Shown here piece after piece: positions 8,412-18,248 of a stretch of 64,000 bases of DNA. The stretch is from assembly GCA_030247855.1 (NCBI GenBank), contig JAPDRN010000089.1, forward strand, positions 62,001 to 126,000, read 5' to 3'. The stretch's first letter is position 1. Every line of letters begins with the position of its first letter. The notes under the pieces were generated by a model. It saw only the letters and a list, made by a program, of their open reading frames with translations. It ran no database searches and had not been told where the DNA came from. The translations under genes were made by a program, and so were the position numbers. The stretch comes from Knufia peltigerae (Eukaryota > Ascomycota > Eurotiomycetes > Chaetothyriales > Trichomeriaceae).

Positions 8412-9752
8412 ATGGCACATCACCACGAATCCAAGGGTCCGGTCGGCCCCGCGCCGCTGCCGCACCAGGTGGTCTACACCACCCTGCATTACGACACCCC
8501 GTGGTCGTACGAAAGCTATCTGAAGACCGGTGGCTATGCCGCCCTGCGCAAGATCCTCGAAGAGAAGATCCCGCCGGAGCAGGTCATCGAGATGGTCAAG
8601 GCCTCGGGCCTGCGCGGCCGCGGCGGCGCCGGTTTCCCTACCGGCCTGAAGTGGTCCTTCATGCCCAAGGGCAACGTGCAGAAGTACATCCTCTGCAACT
8701 CGGATGAATCCGAGCCGGGCACCTGCAAGGATCGCGACATCCTGCGTTACAACCCGCATTCGGTGATCGAAGGCATGGCGATCGCCTGCTACGCCACCGG
8801 TTCGACCGTGGGTTACAACTACCTGCGCGGTGAGTTCCATCATGAGCCGTTCGAGCACTTCGAACAGGCCCTGGCCGATGCCTATGCAAACGGCTGGCTG
8901 GGCAAGAACGTGATGGGCACCGGCGTGGATATCGATATCTACGGCGCCCTCGGCGCCGGCGCCTACATCTGCGGCGAAGAAACCGCGCTGATGGAATCGC
9001 TGGAAGGCAAGAAGGGCCAGCCGCGCTACAAGCCGCCGTTCCCGGCCAACTTCGGCCTGTACGGCAAGCCGTCGACGATCAACAACACCGAAACCTATGG
9101 TTCGGTGCCGGCGATCATCCGCAATGGTCCCGAGTGGTTCAAGGGCCTGAGCCTGACCGCCAATGGCGGCCCGAAGTGCTTCTCGGTGTCCGGCTGCGTG
9201 CAGAAGGGCGGCAACTTCGAAGTGCCGCTCGGTACCACCTTCGACGACCTGCTGGAAATGGCTGGCGGCCTCAAGCCGGGCCGCAAGCTCAAGGGCGCGA
9301 TCCCGGGCGGCGTGTCCATGCCGGTGCTGACCGCGGCCGAGCTGAAGGGCCTGCCGATGGACTACGACACCATCCGTGCGCTGGGCTCCGGCCTGGGTTC
9401 CGGCGCGGTCGTGGTGCTGGATGACAGCGTCTGCTGCGTCAAGTTCGCTTGCCGCATCAGCCAGTTCTTCCACAAGGAATCCTGTGGTCAGTGCACCCCG
9501 TGCCGCGAAGGTACCGGCTGGATGCACCGCGTGCTGGAGCGCATCGTTGCCGGCAAGGCCACGATGGAAGACCTGCACCAATTGAAGACCGTGGCCGGTC
9601 AGATCGAAGGTCACACCATCTGTGCGTTCGGCGAAGCGGCGGCGTGGCCCATCCAGGGCTTCCTGCGCCAGTTCTGGGACGAATTCGAGTACTACATCGT
9701 CAACGGTCATTCGATGGTTGACGGCAAGAAGGTGGAGGCAGCCGCTGCATGA
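8412..9752 (+). CDS. nuoF: NADH-quinone oxidoreductase subunit F (FMN, NADH binding)
   Basis: 446 aa. It oxidises NADH on FMN and passes electrons to cluster N3. The FMN/NADH region shows GLRGRGGAGFPTGLKW (about residues 65-80) and GAGAYICGEETALMESLEG. The 4Fe-4S ligands are C358-x2-C361-x2-C364 (ESCGQCTPCREGTGW) and a Cys about 40 residues later in HTICAFGEA. The His-rich N terminus (MAHHHESK) is unusual but short. The last 4 nt overlap nuoG (ATGA). Confidence 0.97.
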   Translation: MAHHHESKGPVGPAPLPHQVVYTTLHYDTPWSYESYLKTGGYAALRKILEEKIPPEQVIEMVKASGLRGRGGAGFPTGLKWSFMPKGNVQKYILCNSDESEPGTCKDRDILRYNPHSVIEGMAIACYATGSTVGYNYLRGEFHHEPFEHFEQALADAYANGWLGKNVMGTGVDIDIYGALGAGAYICGEETALMESLEGKKGQPRYKPPFPANFGLYGKPSTINNTETYGSVPAIIRNGPEWFKGLSLTANGGPKCFSVSGCVQKGGNFEVPLGTTFDDLLEMAGGLKPGRKLKGAIPGGVSMPVLTAAELKGLPMDYDTIRALGSGLGSGAVVVLDDSVCCVKFACRISQFFHKESCGQCTPCREGTGWMHRVLERIVAGKATMEDLHQLKTVAGQIEGHTICAFGEAAAWPIQGFLRQFWDEFEYYIVNGHSMVDGKKVEAAAA

Positions 9753-11995
9753 GCGCGCAACCCAATAATCCTGGAGTGACCCCCAGCGTGCCACCGGACC
9801 ACGTCACCATCGAGATCGATGGCCGGTCGCTGGTCGTGCCCAAGGGTTCGATGATCATCCAGGCCGCCGACAAGGCGGGTATTTCGATTCCGCGCTTCTG
9901 CTACCACGAGAAGCTGCCGATCGCTGCCAACTGCCGCATGTGCCTGGTCGACGTGGAAAAGTCGCCGAAGCCGGCGCCGGCCTGTGCCACGCCGGTGATG
10001 GATGGCATGAAGGTCGCCACCCGCAGTGAAAAGGCGCTGAAGTTCCAGCGCTCGGTGATGGAGTTCCTGCTGATCAACCACCCGCTGGATTGCCCGATCT
10101 GCGATCAGGGCGGCGAGTGCGAACTGCAGGACGTGTCGCTGGGTTACGGCCGTTCGGTCAGCCGCTTCAACGAGCGCAAGCGCGTGGTGGCCGACGAGGA
10201 CATGGGGCCGCTGGTCGCCACCGAGATGACCCGCTGCATCCAGTGCACCCGCTGCGTCCGCTTCACCGCCGACGTCGCCGGTACCTACGAACTGGGTGGC
10301 ATGTACCGCGGCGAAAACCTGCAGATCGGCACCTACGACGGCAAGCCGCTGACCACCGAGCTTTCGGGCAATGTGGTTGACGTATGCCCGGTCGGCGCGC
10401 TGACCAACAAGGTGTTCCAGTTCCGCGCCCGTCCGTGGGAACTGACCGCGCGCGAATCGCTGGGCTACCACGACGCGATGGGCTCGAACCTGTTCCTGCA
10501 CGTGCGTCGCGGCGAAGTGCTGCGTACCGTGCCGCGCGACAACGAGTCGGTCAACGAGTGCTGGCTGTCCGATCGTGACCGTTATTCGCACCAGGGCCTG
10601 TACAGCGAAGACCGTGCGGTCAAGCCGCTGCGCAAGGTCAATGGTGAGTGGAAGGAAGTGAGCTGGGCTGAAGGCCTGGCCGCGGCCGCCGAGATCCTCA
10701 AGGCCAACCAGGGCGACAACCTGGGCGTGCTGGTGCACCCGTCGACGTCGAACGAAGAGGGCGCACTGCTGGCCCGTCTGGCCACGGGCCTGGGTTCGAG
10801 CAACATCGACCACCGCATCAACAGCCGCGACTTCTCCGACGCCGCCACCGCCGAAGTGTTCGGCCTGCCGCTGGCCGAGATCGAAGGCGCCGACCGCATC
10901 GTCGTTCTGGGCAGCAACATCCGCCACGAACTGCCGCTGCTGCACGCCCGGCTGCGCAAGGCGCAGACGACCAACGGCGCGAAGATCCACGTCGTCAACC
11001 CGGTCGACTTCGACTTCGCGTTCAGCGTTGCCGGCAAGCAGATCGTGGCCCCGTCGAAGTTCGCCGATGCGCTGGCCAACACCGAGCTGCGTTCGGCGGT
11101 GCAGGGCGGTACCAACACCGTGCTGATCGTCGGTGGCATCGCCGAGAACCATCCGCAGGCTGCCGCGATCCGCGCCGCTGCGCGTGACTTCGCCGCCGCC
11201 ACCGGTGCCAAGCTGTGCCGTATCCCGCAGGGCGCCAACGCGATCGGCCTGACCCGCGCCGGCGTGCTGCCGGCCGGCAAGGACGTCGCCGCGATGCTGG
11301 CCGATCCGCGCAGGGCCTACGTTGTCTACGGCCTGGAACCGGGCCTGGACTTCGCCGACGCTCCGGCCGCGCGCAAGGCGCTGCTCGGCGCGCAGGTGGT
11401 GGCCTTCAGCCAGTTCGCCTGCGCCTCGACCCGCGACGTTGCCGACGTGATCCTGCCGATCGGTGCGCTGCCGGAAATCGATGCCACCCTGACCAACCTC
11501 GATGGTCGCGAGCAGTCGGCCCGTGCCGGCGGCAAGCTGCCGGGCGAGGCGCGTGAAGGCTGGCGCGTGCTGCGTGCGCTCGGCGGTGAGCTGGCCGTGG
11601 CCGGTTTCGAGTTCATCGACCTGGCCGGCCTGCGCGCCAGCCTGGCACCGGTGACCGTGCAGGTGTCCGCGTCGGCACAGCCGGTGCTGGCGGGCGAGGG
11701 CATGGAAGTGGCCTCGACCGCTGCGATCTACCGCACCGATGCGGTGGTCCGTCGCGCCCCGGCGCTGCAGTCGCATCCGCTCAACAACGCCCCGCGCATC
11801 GTGCTCAACGCTGACGATGCCGCCCGCCTGCAGCTGCAGGAAGGGCAGATGGCCAAGGTCGGCACCGATGCCGGCAAGGCCACCCTGCCGGTGGTGGTCG
11901 ATGCCCGCGTCGCTGCGGGTTCGGTCTGGATCGAATCGGGCCACGGCGCAACCGCGCCGCTGGGTGCCGCACGTGTTTCGGTGGTGGCTGCATGA
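9749..11995 (+). CDS. nuoG: NADH-quinone oxidoreductase subunit G
   Basis: 748 aa. It is the large Fe-S subunit of the peripheral arm. The N-terminal 2Fe-2S ferredoxin fold shows CYHEKLPIAANCRMCLV and a later Cys. It is followed by an H-x3-C-x2-C-x5-C cluster (HPLDCPICDQGGECELQD) and the 4Fe-4S region CIQCTRCVRF with a later VCPVGAL. The rest is a molybdopterin-oxidoreductase-like domain without evident catalytic function, as usual for NuoG. Starts in ATGA with nuoF and ends in ATGA with nuoH. Confidence 0.96.
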   Translation: MSAQPNNPGVTPSVPPDHVTIEIDGRSLVVPKGSMIIQAADKAGISIPRFCYHEKLPIAANCRMCLVDVEKSPKPAPACATPVMDGMKVATRSEKALKFQRSVMEFLLINHPLDCPICDQGGECELQDVSLGYGRSVSRFNERKRVVADEDMGPLVATEMTRCIQCTRCVRFTADVAGTYELGGMYRGENLQIGTYDGKPLTTELSGNVVDVCPVGALTNKVFQFRARPWELTARESLGYHDAMGSNLFLHVRRGEVLRTVPRDNESVNECWLSDRDRYSHQGLYSEDRAVKPLRKVNGEWKEVSWAEGLAAAAEILKANQGDNLGVLVHPSTSNEEGALLARLATGLGSSNIDHRINSRDFSDAATAEVFGLPLAEIEGADRIVVLGSNIRHELPLLHARLRKAQTTNGAKIHVVNPVDFDFAFSVAGKQIVAPSKFADALANTELRSAVQGGTNTVLIVGGIAENHPQAAAIRAAARDFAAATGAKLCRIPQGANAIGLTRAGVLPAGKDVAAMLADPRRAYVVYGLEPGLDFADAPAARKALLGAQVVAFSQFACASTRDVADVILPIGALPEIDATLTNLDGREQSARAGGKLPGEAREGWRVLRALGGELAVAGFEFIDLAGLRASLAPVTVQVSASAQPVLAGEGMEVASTAAIYRTDAVVRRAPALQSHPLNNAPRIVLNADDAARLQLQEGQMAKVGTDAGKATLPVVVDARVAAGSVWIESGHGATAPLGAARVSVVAA

Positions 11996-13086
11996 ACGAA
12001 TTGCTGATTAACGCGGTCGATCCGCTGCACCAGTGGCTGCTTGGCCTCGGTGACATCGGCGCGCTGATCTGGATCATCCTGAAGATCCTGGTGATCACCG
12101 TTCCGGTGATCGTCTCGGTGGCCTTCTACGTGGTCTGGGAACGCAAGCTGATCGGCTGGATGCACGTCCGCCACGGCCCGATGTATGTGGGCATGGGCAT
12201 CTTCCAGGCCTTCGCCGACGTCTTCAAGCTGCTGTTCAAGGAAGTCCTGCAGCCCAGCAGCGCCAACAAGGCGATCTTCCTGCTGGCGCCGCTGATCACC
12301 CTGGCCCCGGCCTTTGCGGCCTGGTCGGTGGTGCCGTTCGACAACCAGGTTGTGCTGTCCAACGCCAACGCCGGTCTGCTGTACCTGCTGGCGATGACCT
12401 CGTTGGGCATCTACGGCGTGATCCTGGCTGGTTGGGCCTCCAACTCGAAGTACGCGTTCCTTGGCGCCATGCGCGCCTCGGCACAGATGATCAGCTACGA
12501 AATCGCGATGGGCTTTGCCCTGGTCGGCGTGATGATCGCTTCGGGCAGCCTCAACCTCAGCAACATCGTGGCGGCCCAGGCCGGCAGCTCCGGCTTCTTC
12601 GACTGGTTCCTGATCCCGCTGTTCCCGTTGTTCATCGTGTACTGGGTGTCCGGCGTTGCCGAAACCAACCGCGCGCCGTTCGACGTGGTGGAAGGCGAGT
12701 CGGAAATCGTCGCTGGCCACATGGTCGAGTACTCCGGCGGTGCATTCGCCCTGTTCTTCCTGGCCGAATACGCGAACATGATCCTGATCAGCTTCCTGAT
12801 CTCGATCTTCTTCCTCGGCGGCTGGCTGAGCCCGATCCAGGGCTGGGTCAACCCGGGCGAGATCTCGCCGTTCATCGACTGGATCTGGAAGGGCGGCTGG
12901 CCGTGGCTGTTCGTCAAGGTCTTCTTCTTCGCCAGTGCCTACATCTGGTTCCGTGCAAGCTTCCCGCGCTTCCGCTATGACCAGATCATGCGCCTGGGCT
13001 GGAAGGTCTTCATCCCGCTGACCATTTTCTGGATCGCGGTTACCGCCGTCATGGTGTTCTTCGGCGTGATTCAAAAGGGCGTCTAA
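11992..13086 (+). CDS. nuoH: NADH-quinone oxidoreductase subunit H
   Basis: 364 aa, about eight membrane helices. It joins the membrane arm to the quinone site. Family motifs are ERKLIGWMHVRHGP, the acidic loop AETNRAPFDVVEGESEIVAGH lining the quinone channel (in two parts, AETNRAPFD and VEGESE), and the C-terminal RASFPRFRYDQIMRLGWK. Overlaps the nuoG stop by 4 nt. Confidence 0.97.
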   Translation: MNELLINAVDPLHQWLLGLGDIGALIWIILKILVITVPVIVSVAFYVVWERKLIGWMHVRHGPMYVGMGIFQAFADVFKLLFKEVLQPSSANKAIFLLAPLITLAPAFAAWSVVPFDNQVVLSNANAGLLYLLAMTSLGIYGVILAGWASNSKYAFLGAMRASAQMISYEIAMGFALVGVMIASGSLNLSNIVAAQAGSSGFFDWFLIPLFPLFIVYWVSGVAETNRAPFDVVEGESEIVAGHMVEYSGGAFALFFLAEYANMILISFLISIFFLGGWLSPIQGWVNPGEISPFIDWIWKGGWPWLFVKVFFFASAYIWFRASFPRFRYDQIMRLGWKVFIPLTIFWIAVTAVMVFFGVIQKGV

Positions 13087-13089
13087 GTG

Positions 13090-13578
13090 ATGAACAGGAT
13101 TACCCATTACTTCAAGAGCCTGCTGCTGCTCGAACTGCTGGCCGGTCTCTGGCTGACGCTGAAGTACAGCTTCAAGCCGAAGTACACGATGATGTACCCG
13201 ATGGAGAAGTTCCCGCAGTCGCCGCGCTTCCGTGGCCTGCACGCCCTGCGCCGTTATCCCAACGGTGAAGAGCGCTGCATCGCCTGCAAGCTGTGCGAAG
13301 CGGTGTGCCCGGCATTGGCCATCACCATCGATTCGGCCAAGCGTGAGGACGGCACCCGCCGTACCACGCGCTACGACATCGATCTGTTCAAGTGCATCTT
13401 CTGCGGCTTCTGTGAGGAAAGCTGCCCGGTGGACTCGATCGTCGAGACCCACATCCTCGAGTACCACTTCGAGAATCGTGGCGAAAACATCGTTACCAAG
13501 CCGCAGCTGCTGGCCCTGGGCGACCGTCTCGAATCCGAGATCGCCGAGCGTCGTGCCGCCGATGCCGCTTACCGCTGA
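13090..13578 (+). CDS. nuoI: NADH-quinone oxidoreductase subunit I (two 4Fe-4S)
   Basis: 162 aa from the ATG at 13090; a GTG immediately before it (13087) is an alternative start. NuoI binds clusters N6a and N6b with two typical motifs, CIACKLCEAVCP and CIFCGFCEESCP. An amphipathic N-terminal helix (ITHYFKSLLLLELLAGLW) anchors the protein at the membrane surface. It lies 3 nt after nuoH and 9 nt before nuoJ. Confidence 0.96.
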   Translation: MNRITHYFKSLLLLELLAGLWLTLKYSFKPKYTMMYPMEKFPQSPRFRGLHALRRYPNGEERCIACKLCEAVCPALAITIDSAKREDGTRRTTRYDIDLFKCIFCGFCEESCPVDSIVETHILEYHFENRGENIVTKPQLLALGDRLESEIAERRAADAAYR

Positions 13579-13587
13579 GGTCGAGAG

Positions 13588-14247
13588 ATGGATTGGGTAA
13601 ATATCGCTTTCTGGGTCTTCGCCATCGCGGCAACGGTTTCGGCCGCTGCGGTGATCAGCGTGCGCAACCCCGTGCATGCCGTCCTGTGCCTGGTGCTGAC
13701 CTTCTTTTCCATCGCCTGCGTGTGGCTGCTGGTCGGCGCCGAGTTCCTCGGCGTGGCACTGGTGCTGGTCTACGTGGGTGCGGTGATGGTGTTGTTCCTG
13801 TTCGTGGTGATGATGCTCGACATCGATCCGGACAAACTGCGTGAGGGCTGGGTGCGCTACCTGCCGGTCGGCCTGATCGTGGCCGTGGCGATGCTGGTGC
13901 AGATGCTGATCCTGATCGGCGTGAAGGGCAGGACGGTCAACCCGTTCCCGGCCGACAACGCCGCCGCGCTCGCCGCCGACAGTTCCAACGTCACCTGGCT
14001 GGCACGCAGCCTGTTCACCGAGTACCTGCTGCCGTTCGAGTTCGCCGCCGTCATCCTGACCGTGGCCGTGGTCGCCGCAGTGATGTTGACCCTGCGCCGT
14101 CGTGAAGGCCTGAAGACGCAGAATCCGTCGCAGCAGACCATGGTCAAGGCACACGACCGTCTGCGCGTGGTCAAGATGGACGTCGAGCAGCCGCTGATCC
14201 ACAGCAACACCAAGCCGGCCGCTGGCGACGAGGAGACCAAGGCATGA
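13588..14247 (+). CDS. nuoJ: NADH-quinone oxidoreductase subunit J
   Basis: 219 aa with five membrane segments. Conserved features are RNPVHAVLCLVLTFF in helix 2 and GAEFLGVALVLVYVGAVMVL in helix 3, which includes the pi-bulge region proposed to move during coupling. The C-terminal 50 residues are hydrophilic and outside the conserved core. The stop overlaps the nuoK start (ATGA). Confidence 0.95.
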   Translation: MDWVNIAFWVFAIAATVSAAAVISVRNPVHAVLCLVLTFFSIACVWLLVGAEFLGVALVLVYVGAVMVLFLFVVMMLDIDPDKLREGWVRYLPVGLIVAVAMLVQMLILIGVKGRTVNPFPADNAAALAADSSNVTWLARSLFTEYLLPFEFAAVILTVAVVAAVMLTLRRREGLKTQNPSQQTMVKAHDRLRVVKMDVEQPLIHSNTKPAAGDEETKA

Positions 14248-14555
14248 TCTCGATCACTCTGGGGCACATCCTGGCGCTGGGCGCGGTGCTGTTCTGCATC
14301 AGCCTCGCCGGCATCTTCCTCAACCGCAAGAACATCATCGTCCTGCTGATGTCCATCGAGTTGATGCTGCTGTCGGTCAACATCAATTTCGTCGGGTTCT
14401 CGCGGGAACTGGGGGACACGGCCGGCCAGCTGTTCGTGTTCTTCATCCTGACCGTGGCTGCTGCCGAGGCCGCCATCGGCCTGGCGATCCTGGTGACCCT
14501 GTTCCGTACACGCCGAACGATCAATGTCGGCGAAGTCGATTCGTTGAAGGGCTGA
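14244..14555 (+). CDS. nuoK: NADH-quinone oxidoreductase subunit K
   Basis: 103 aa, three membrane helices. The two conserved glutamates of the E-channel are visible in LLMSIELMLLSVN and VAAAEAAIGLAIL. ATGA overlap with nuoJ. It ends 7 nt before nuoL. Confidence 0.96.
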   Translation: MISITLGHILALGAVLFCISLAGIFLNRKNIIVLLMSIELMLLSVNINFVGFSRELGDTAGQLFVFFILTVAAAEAAIGLAILVTLFRTRRTINVGEVDSLKG

Positions 14556-14562
14556 TCCACAG

Positions 14563-16704
14563 ATGGAAATCACTCTCTCCAAGAGTCTGTTGATCGCAGT
14601 GGTGCTTGCACCGCTGTTCGGCAGCATCATCGCCGGCCTGTTCGGTCGCCAGGTCAAGCGCTTCGGCGCGCAGACCATCACCATCCTCGGTGTCGCGGTT
14701 GCCTGCGGCCTGTCGATGCACACGCTCTACCAGCTGCTGTGGGGCGGGGCGCAGCCGTTCAACGAGAACCTGTACACGTTCTTCGAAGTCGGCCAGTACT
14801 CGGCCCACGTCGGCTTCATGGTCGACAAGCTGACCGCGATGATGATGGTGGTGGTGACCTTCGTGTCGCTGCTGGTCCACATCTACACGATCGGCTACAT
14901 GCAGGACGATCCGGGTTACCAGCGGTTCTTCAGCTACATTTCGCTGTTCACCTTCTCGATGCTCACCCTGGTGATGAGCAACAACTTCCTGCAGCTGTTC
15001 TTCGGCTGGGAAGCGGTGGGCCTGGTGTCGTACCTGCTGATCGGCTTCTGGTTCAAGCGCCCGACCGCGATCTTCGCCAACATGAAGGCGTTCCTGGTCA
15101 ACCGCGTCGGCGACTTCGGCTTCCTGCTGGGCATCGCCGGCGTGCTGTGGGTGTTCGGTACCCTGGACTACTCGCAGGTGTTCTCTCAGGCCGGCATGCT
15201 CGCCGACCCGCGCGCCCAGCTGCAGATCTGGGACGGCACCATGTTCGGCATGCAGCTGCTGAACGAGCCGGTGATCTGGTCGATCGCCACCGTCATCTGC
15301 ATCGGCCTGTTCATCGGCGCCATGGGCAAGTCGGCGCAGGTTCCGCTGCACGTCTGGCTGCCTGATTCGATGGAAGGCCCGACCCCGATCTCGGCGCTGA
15401 TCCACGCCGCGACGATGGTGACCGCCGGTATCTTCATGGTCACCCGCATGTCGCCGTTGTTCGAGCTGTCGCAGACTGCGTTGAACTTCATTCTGTTCAT
15501 CGGTGCCACCACCGCGTTCTTCACCGGCCTGATCGGCATCGTGCAGAACGATATCAAGCGCGTCGTCGCGTACTCCACGCTGTCCCAGCTGGGTTACATG
15601 ACCGTGGCGCTGGGCGTGTCGGCGTACTCCGCTGCCGTGTTCCACCTGATGACCCACGCCTTCTTCAAGGCGCTGCTGTTCCTGGGTGCCGGCTCGGTCA
15701 TCATCGCGATGCACCACGAGCAGGACATGCGCAAGATGGGCGGCCTGCGCAAGTACATGCCGATCACCTTCATCACCATGTGGATCGGTACCCTGGCCCT
15801 GGTCGGTACGCCGTTCTTCTCCGGCTTCTACTCGAAGGACACCATCATCGAGGCGGCCGAGATCCACGCCCACATGCAGAACAGCTGGGTGGCCACCTAT
15901 GGCTACTGGGCGGTGCTGGGTGGCGTGCTGGTGACCAGCTTCTACAGCTTCCGCCTGCTGTTCCTGACCTTCCACGGCAAGGAACGCTTCCGCGATGCAC
16001 ACGACGATCATGCTCATGGTCATGACGACCACCATGCCGACGCGCATGACGACCACGGCCATGGCCACGGTCCGCATGAGCCGCATGAAACGCCGTGGGT
16101 GGTGACGCTGCCGCTGGTCCTGCTGGCCATCCCGTCCATCGCCATCGGTTTCTTCAGCATCGGTCCGATGCTGCATGGCACCGACTGGGCCGGTCACCAC
16201 GCCCATGCGGCGATCAAGGGCCAGGTCAACACGTTCTTCACCGGCATCGTCGATTTCTACGATCCGGCCAAGAACACCGTGGCCTTCCTGGGCGAGGAGT
16301 TCCATGGTCCGGTGGCGTTCGCGCTGCACGGCATGATGCTGCCGCCGTTCTGGCTGACCCTGGCAGGCTTCCTGCTGGCTGCGTTGTTCTACCTGTGGAA
16401 GCCGGACCTGTCGGGCAAGGCGCGCAAGACCTTCGCCCCGGTGGTGTCCGTGCTGGAAAACAAGTACGGCTTCGACAAGCTGTGGATCGATGGCTTTGCC
16501 GGTGGCAGCGTCAAGCTGGGCAAGGTCTCGCGCTGGATCGACAGCAACATCGTCGACGGCGTGGTCAATCTCTCGGCACGTGTTGTGGACGTCGCAGCCA
16601 GCGTGCTGCGCCGTACCCAATCCGGTTTCCTCTATCACTACGCCTTCGCGATGATCATCGGCCTGATTGCCCTCCTGGGCGTGCTGATGCATTACCTGCG
16701 TTGA
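14563..16704 (+). CDS. nuoL: NADH-quinone oxidoreductase subunit L (antiporter-like, His-rich loop)
   Basis: 713 aa, at the upper end for NuoL. It is the distal proton-pumping subunit with many membrane helices and the long lateral helix. Family motifs are FFGWEAVGLVSYLLIGFW (helix 5 Glu), HVWLPDSMEGPTPISALIH and a central Lys-containing helix. Residues about 477-509 form a hydrophilic insert with 12 His among Asp and Gly (AHDDHAHGHDDHHADAHDD and following), placed between predicted helices. That insert is not needed by NuoL in general and could bind metal; its role is unknown. Confidence 0.96.
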   Translation: MEITLSKSLLIAVVLAPLFGSIIAGLFGRQVKRFGAQTITILGVAVACGLSMHTLYQLLWGGAQPFNENLYTFFEVGQYSAHVGFMVDKLTAMMMVVVTFVSLLVHIYTIGYMQDDPGYQRFFSYISLFTFSMLTLVMSNNFLQLFFGWEAVGLVSYLLIGFWFKRPTAIFANMKAFLVNRVGDFGFLLGIAGVLWVFGTLDYSQVFSQAGMLADPRAQLQIWDGTMFGMQLLNEPVIWSIATVICIGLFIGAMGKSAQVPLHVWLPDSMEGPTPISALIHAATMVTAGIFMVTRMSPLFELSQTALNFILFIGATTAFFTGLIGIVQNDIKRVVAYSTLSQLGYMTVALGVSAYSAAVFHLMTHAFFKALLFLGAGSVIIAMHHEQDMRKMGGLRKYMPITFITMWIGTLALVGTPFFSGFYSKDTIIEAAEIHAHMQNSWVATYGYWAVLGGVLVTSFYSFRLLFLTFHGKERFRDAHDDHAHGHDDHHADAHDDHGHGHGPHEPHETPWVVTLPLVLLAIPSIAIGFFSIGPMLHGTDWAGHHAHAAIKGQVNTFFTGIVDFYDPAKNTVAFLGEEFHGPVAFALHGMMLPPFWLTLAGFLLAALFYLWKPDLSGKARKTFAPVVSVLENKYGFDKLWIDGFAGGSVKLGKVSRWIDSNIVDGVVNLSARVVDVAASVLRRTQSGFLYHYAFAMIIGLIALLGVLMHYLR

Positions 16705-16727
16705 TGACCTGTACGGAATAAGAAGAC

Positions 16728-18236
16728 GTGTCGAACTGGCCTCTACTCAGTGTCCTCATCTGGCTGCCGATCCTCGGCGGTGCCCTGATCCTTGCGATCC
16801 GTGATGCGCAGACCGCCCGTTGGGCGTCGTTGGGCGTCGCGGTGCTGACCTTCGTGGCGAGCCTCTCGCTGCTGGGCGGCTACAACCCGGGCATCGACGC
16901 GCTGCAGTTCGTCGAGACCCACGCCTGGATCCCGACCTACAACATCGGCTACAACCTGGGCGTGGACGGCATCGCCGTAGCGCTGATCCTGCTGACCACG
17001 CTGGTCAGCGTGCTCGCCCTGATCGGTGCCTGGAGCGCGATCGACAAGCGCGTGAACCAGTACGTGGCTGCCTTCCTGATCCTGGAAGGTGTCACCGTCG
17101 GTATCTTCTCGGCCACGGACGCGATGCTGTTCTACGTGTTCTTCGAGGCGATGCTGATCCCAATGTTCCTGATCATCGGTGTCTGGGGCGGCCCGCGCCG
17201 CATCTACGCCGCGCTGAAGTTCTTCCTGTACACCTTCCTCGGCTCGGTGCTGATGCTGGTGGCGCTGATCTACCTGTACATGAAGGGCGGCAGCTTCCAG
17301 CTGGCCGACCTCTATGCACTGCAGCTGTCGGGCAAGGAACAGACCTGGATCTTCTTCGCCTTCCTGATCGCGTTCGCGGTCAAGGTGCCGATGTTCCCGG
17401 TGCACACCTGGCTGCCGGACGCGCACGTGGAAGCGCCGACCGCCGGTTCGGTGATCCTGGCCGCCATCGCGCTGAAGATCGGTGGCTACGGCTTCCTGCG
17501 CTTCAACCTGCCGATCGTCCCCGATGCGTCGCAGGAATGGGCATGGCTGGTCATCGCGCTGTCGCTGATCGCGGTGATCTACGTCGGCCTGGTCGCCCTG
17601 GTGCAGGACGACATGAAGAAGCTGATCGCCTATTCGTCGATCGCGCACATGGGCTTCGTCACCCTGGGCACCTTCATCGCCCTGTGGCTGGTGCGTGAAG
17701 CCGGCAACGTCGATGCGGCCCGCCTGGGCCTGCAGGGCGCCATGGTGCAGATGATCTCGCACGGCTTCGTGTCCGGCGCGATGTTCTCCTGCGTCGGTGT
17801 GCTGTACGACCGCATGCACAGCCGCCGCATCGCCGATTACGGCGGCGTGGTCAACGTGATGCCCTGGTTCGCCACCTTCGCCATGCTGTTCTTCATGGCC
17901 AATGCGGGCCTGCCGGGTACCAGCGGTTTCGTCGGCGAGTTCATGGTCATCCTCGCGGCGTTCCAGCGGAACCCGTGGATTGCCCTGGGCGCAGCCACCA
18001 CCCTGATCATCGGCGCGGCTTACACCCTGTGGCTGTACAAGCGCGTCTTCTTCGGCGAGGTGGCCAACAGCCACGTCGCCGAACTGAAGGACATCAACGG
18101 CCGCGAATGGCTGGTGCTGGGCGTGTTCGCCATTGGCGTGCTGGCCCTGGGCATCTACCCCAAGCCGCTGACCGACCTGATGGAGCCCTCGATCGCAAAG
18201 CTGGCGATGCAGATCGCATCCAGCAAGTTGCTGTAA
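16728..18236 (+). CDS. nuoM: NADH-quinone oxidoreductase subunit M
   Basis: 502 aa from a GTG at 16728. Antiporter-like proton-pumping subunit with about 14 helices. Conserved elements are FFEAMLIPMFLIIGVWGG (helix 5 Glu), FPVHTWLPDAHVEAPTAGSV and VALVQDDMKKLIAYSSIAHMG. The purine-rich GGAATAAGAAGAC upstream supports the GTG start. Confidence 0.96.
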   Translation: MSNWPLLSVLIWLPILGGALILAIRDAQTARWASLGVAVLTFVASLSLLGGYNPGIDALQFVETHAWIPTYNIGYNLGVDGIAVALILLTTLVSVLALIGAWSAIDKRVNQYVAAFLILEGVTVGIFSATDAMLFYVFFEAMLIPMFLIIGVWGGPRRIYAALKFFLYTFLGSVLMLVALIYLYMKGGSFQLADLYALQLSGKEQTWIFFAFLIAFAVKVPMFPVHTWLPDAHVEAPTAGSVILAAIALKIGGYGFLRFNLPIVPDASQEWAWLVIALSLIAVIYVGLVALVQDDMKKLIAYSSIAHMGFVTLGTFIALWLVREAGNVDAARLGLQGAMVQMISHGFVSGAMFSCVGVLYDRMHSRRIADYGGVVNVMPWFATFAMLFFMANAGLPGTSGFVGEFMVILAAFQRNPWIALGAATTLIIGAAYTLWLYKRVFFGEVANSHVAELKDINGREWLVLGVFAIGVLALGIYPKPLTDLMEPSIAKLAMQIASSKLL

Positions 18237-18248
18237 TTCCAGGATTTG

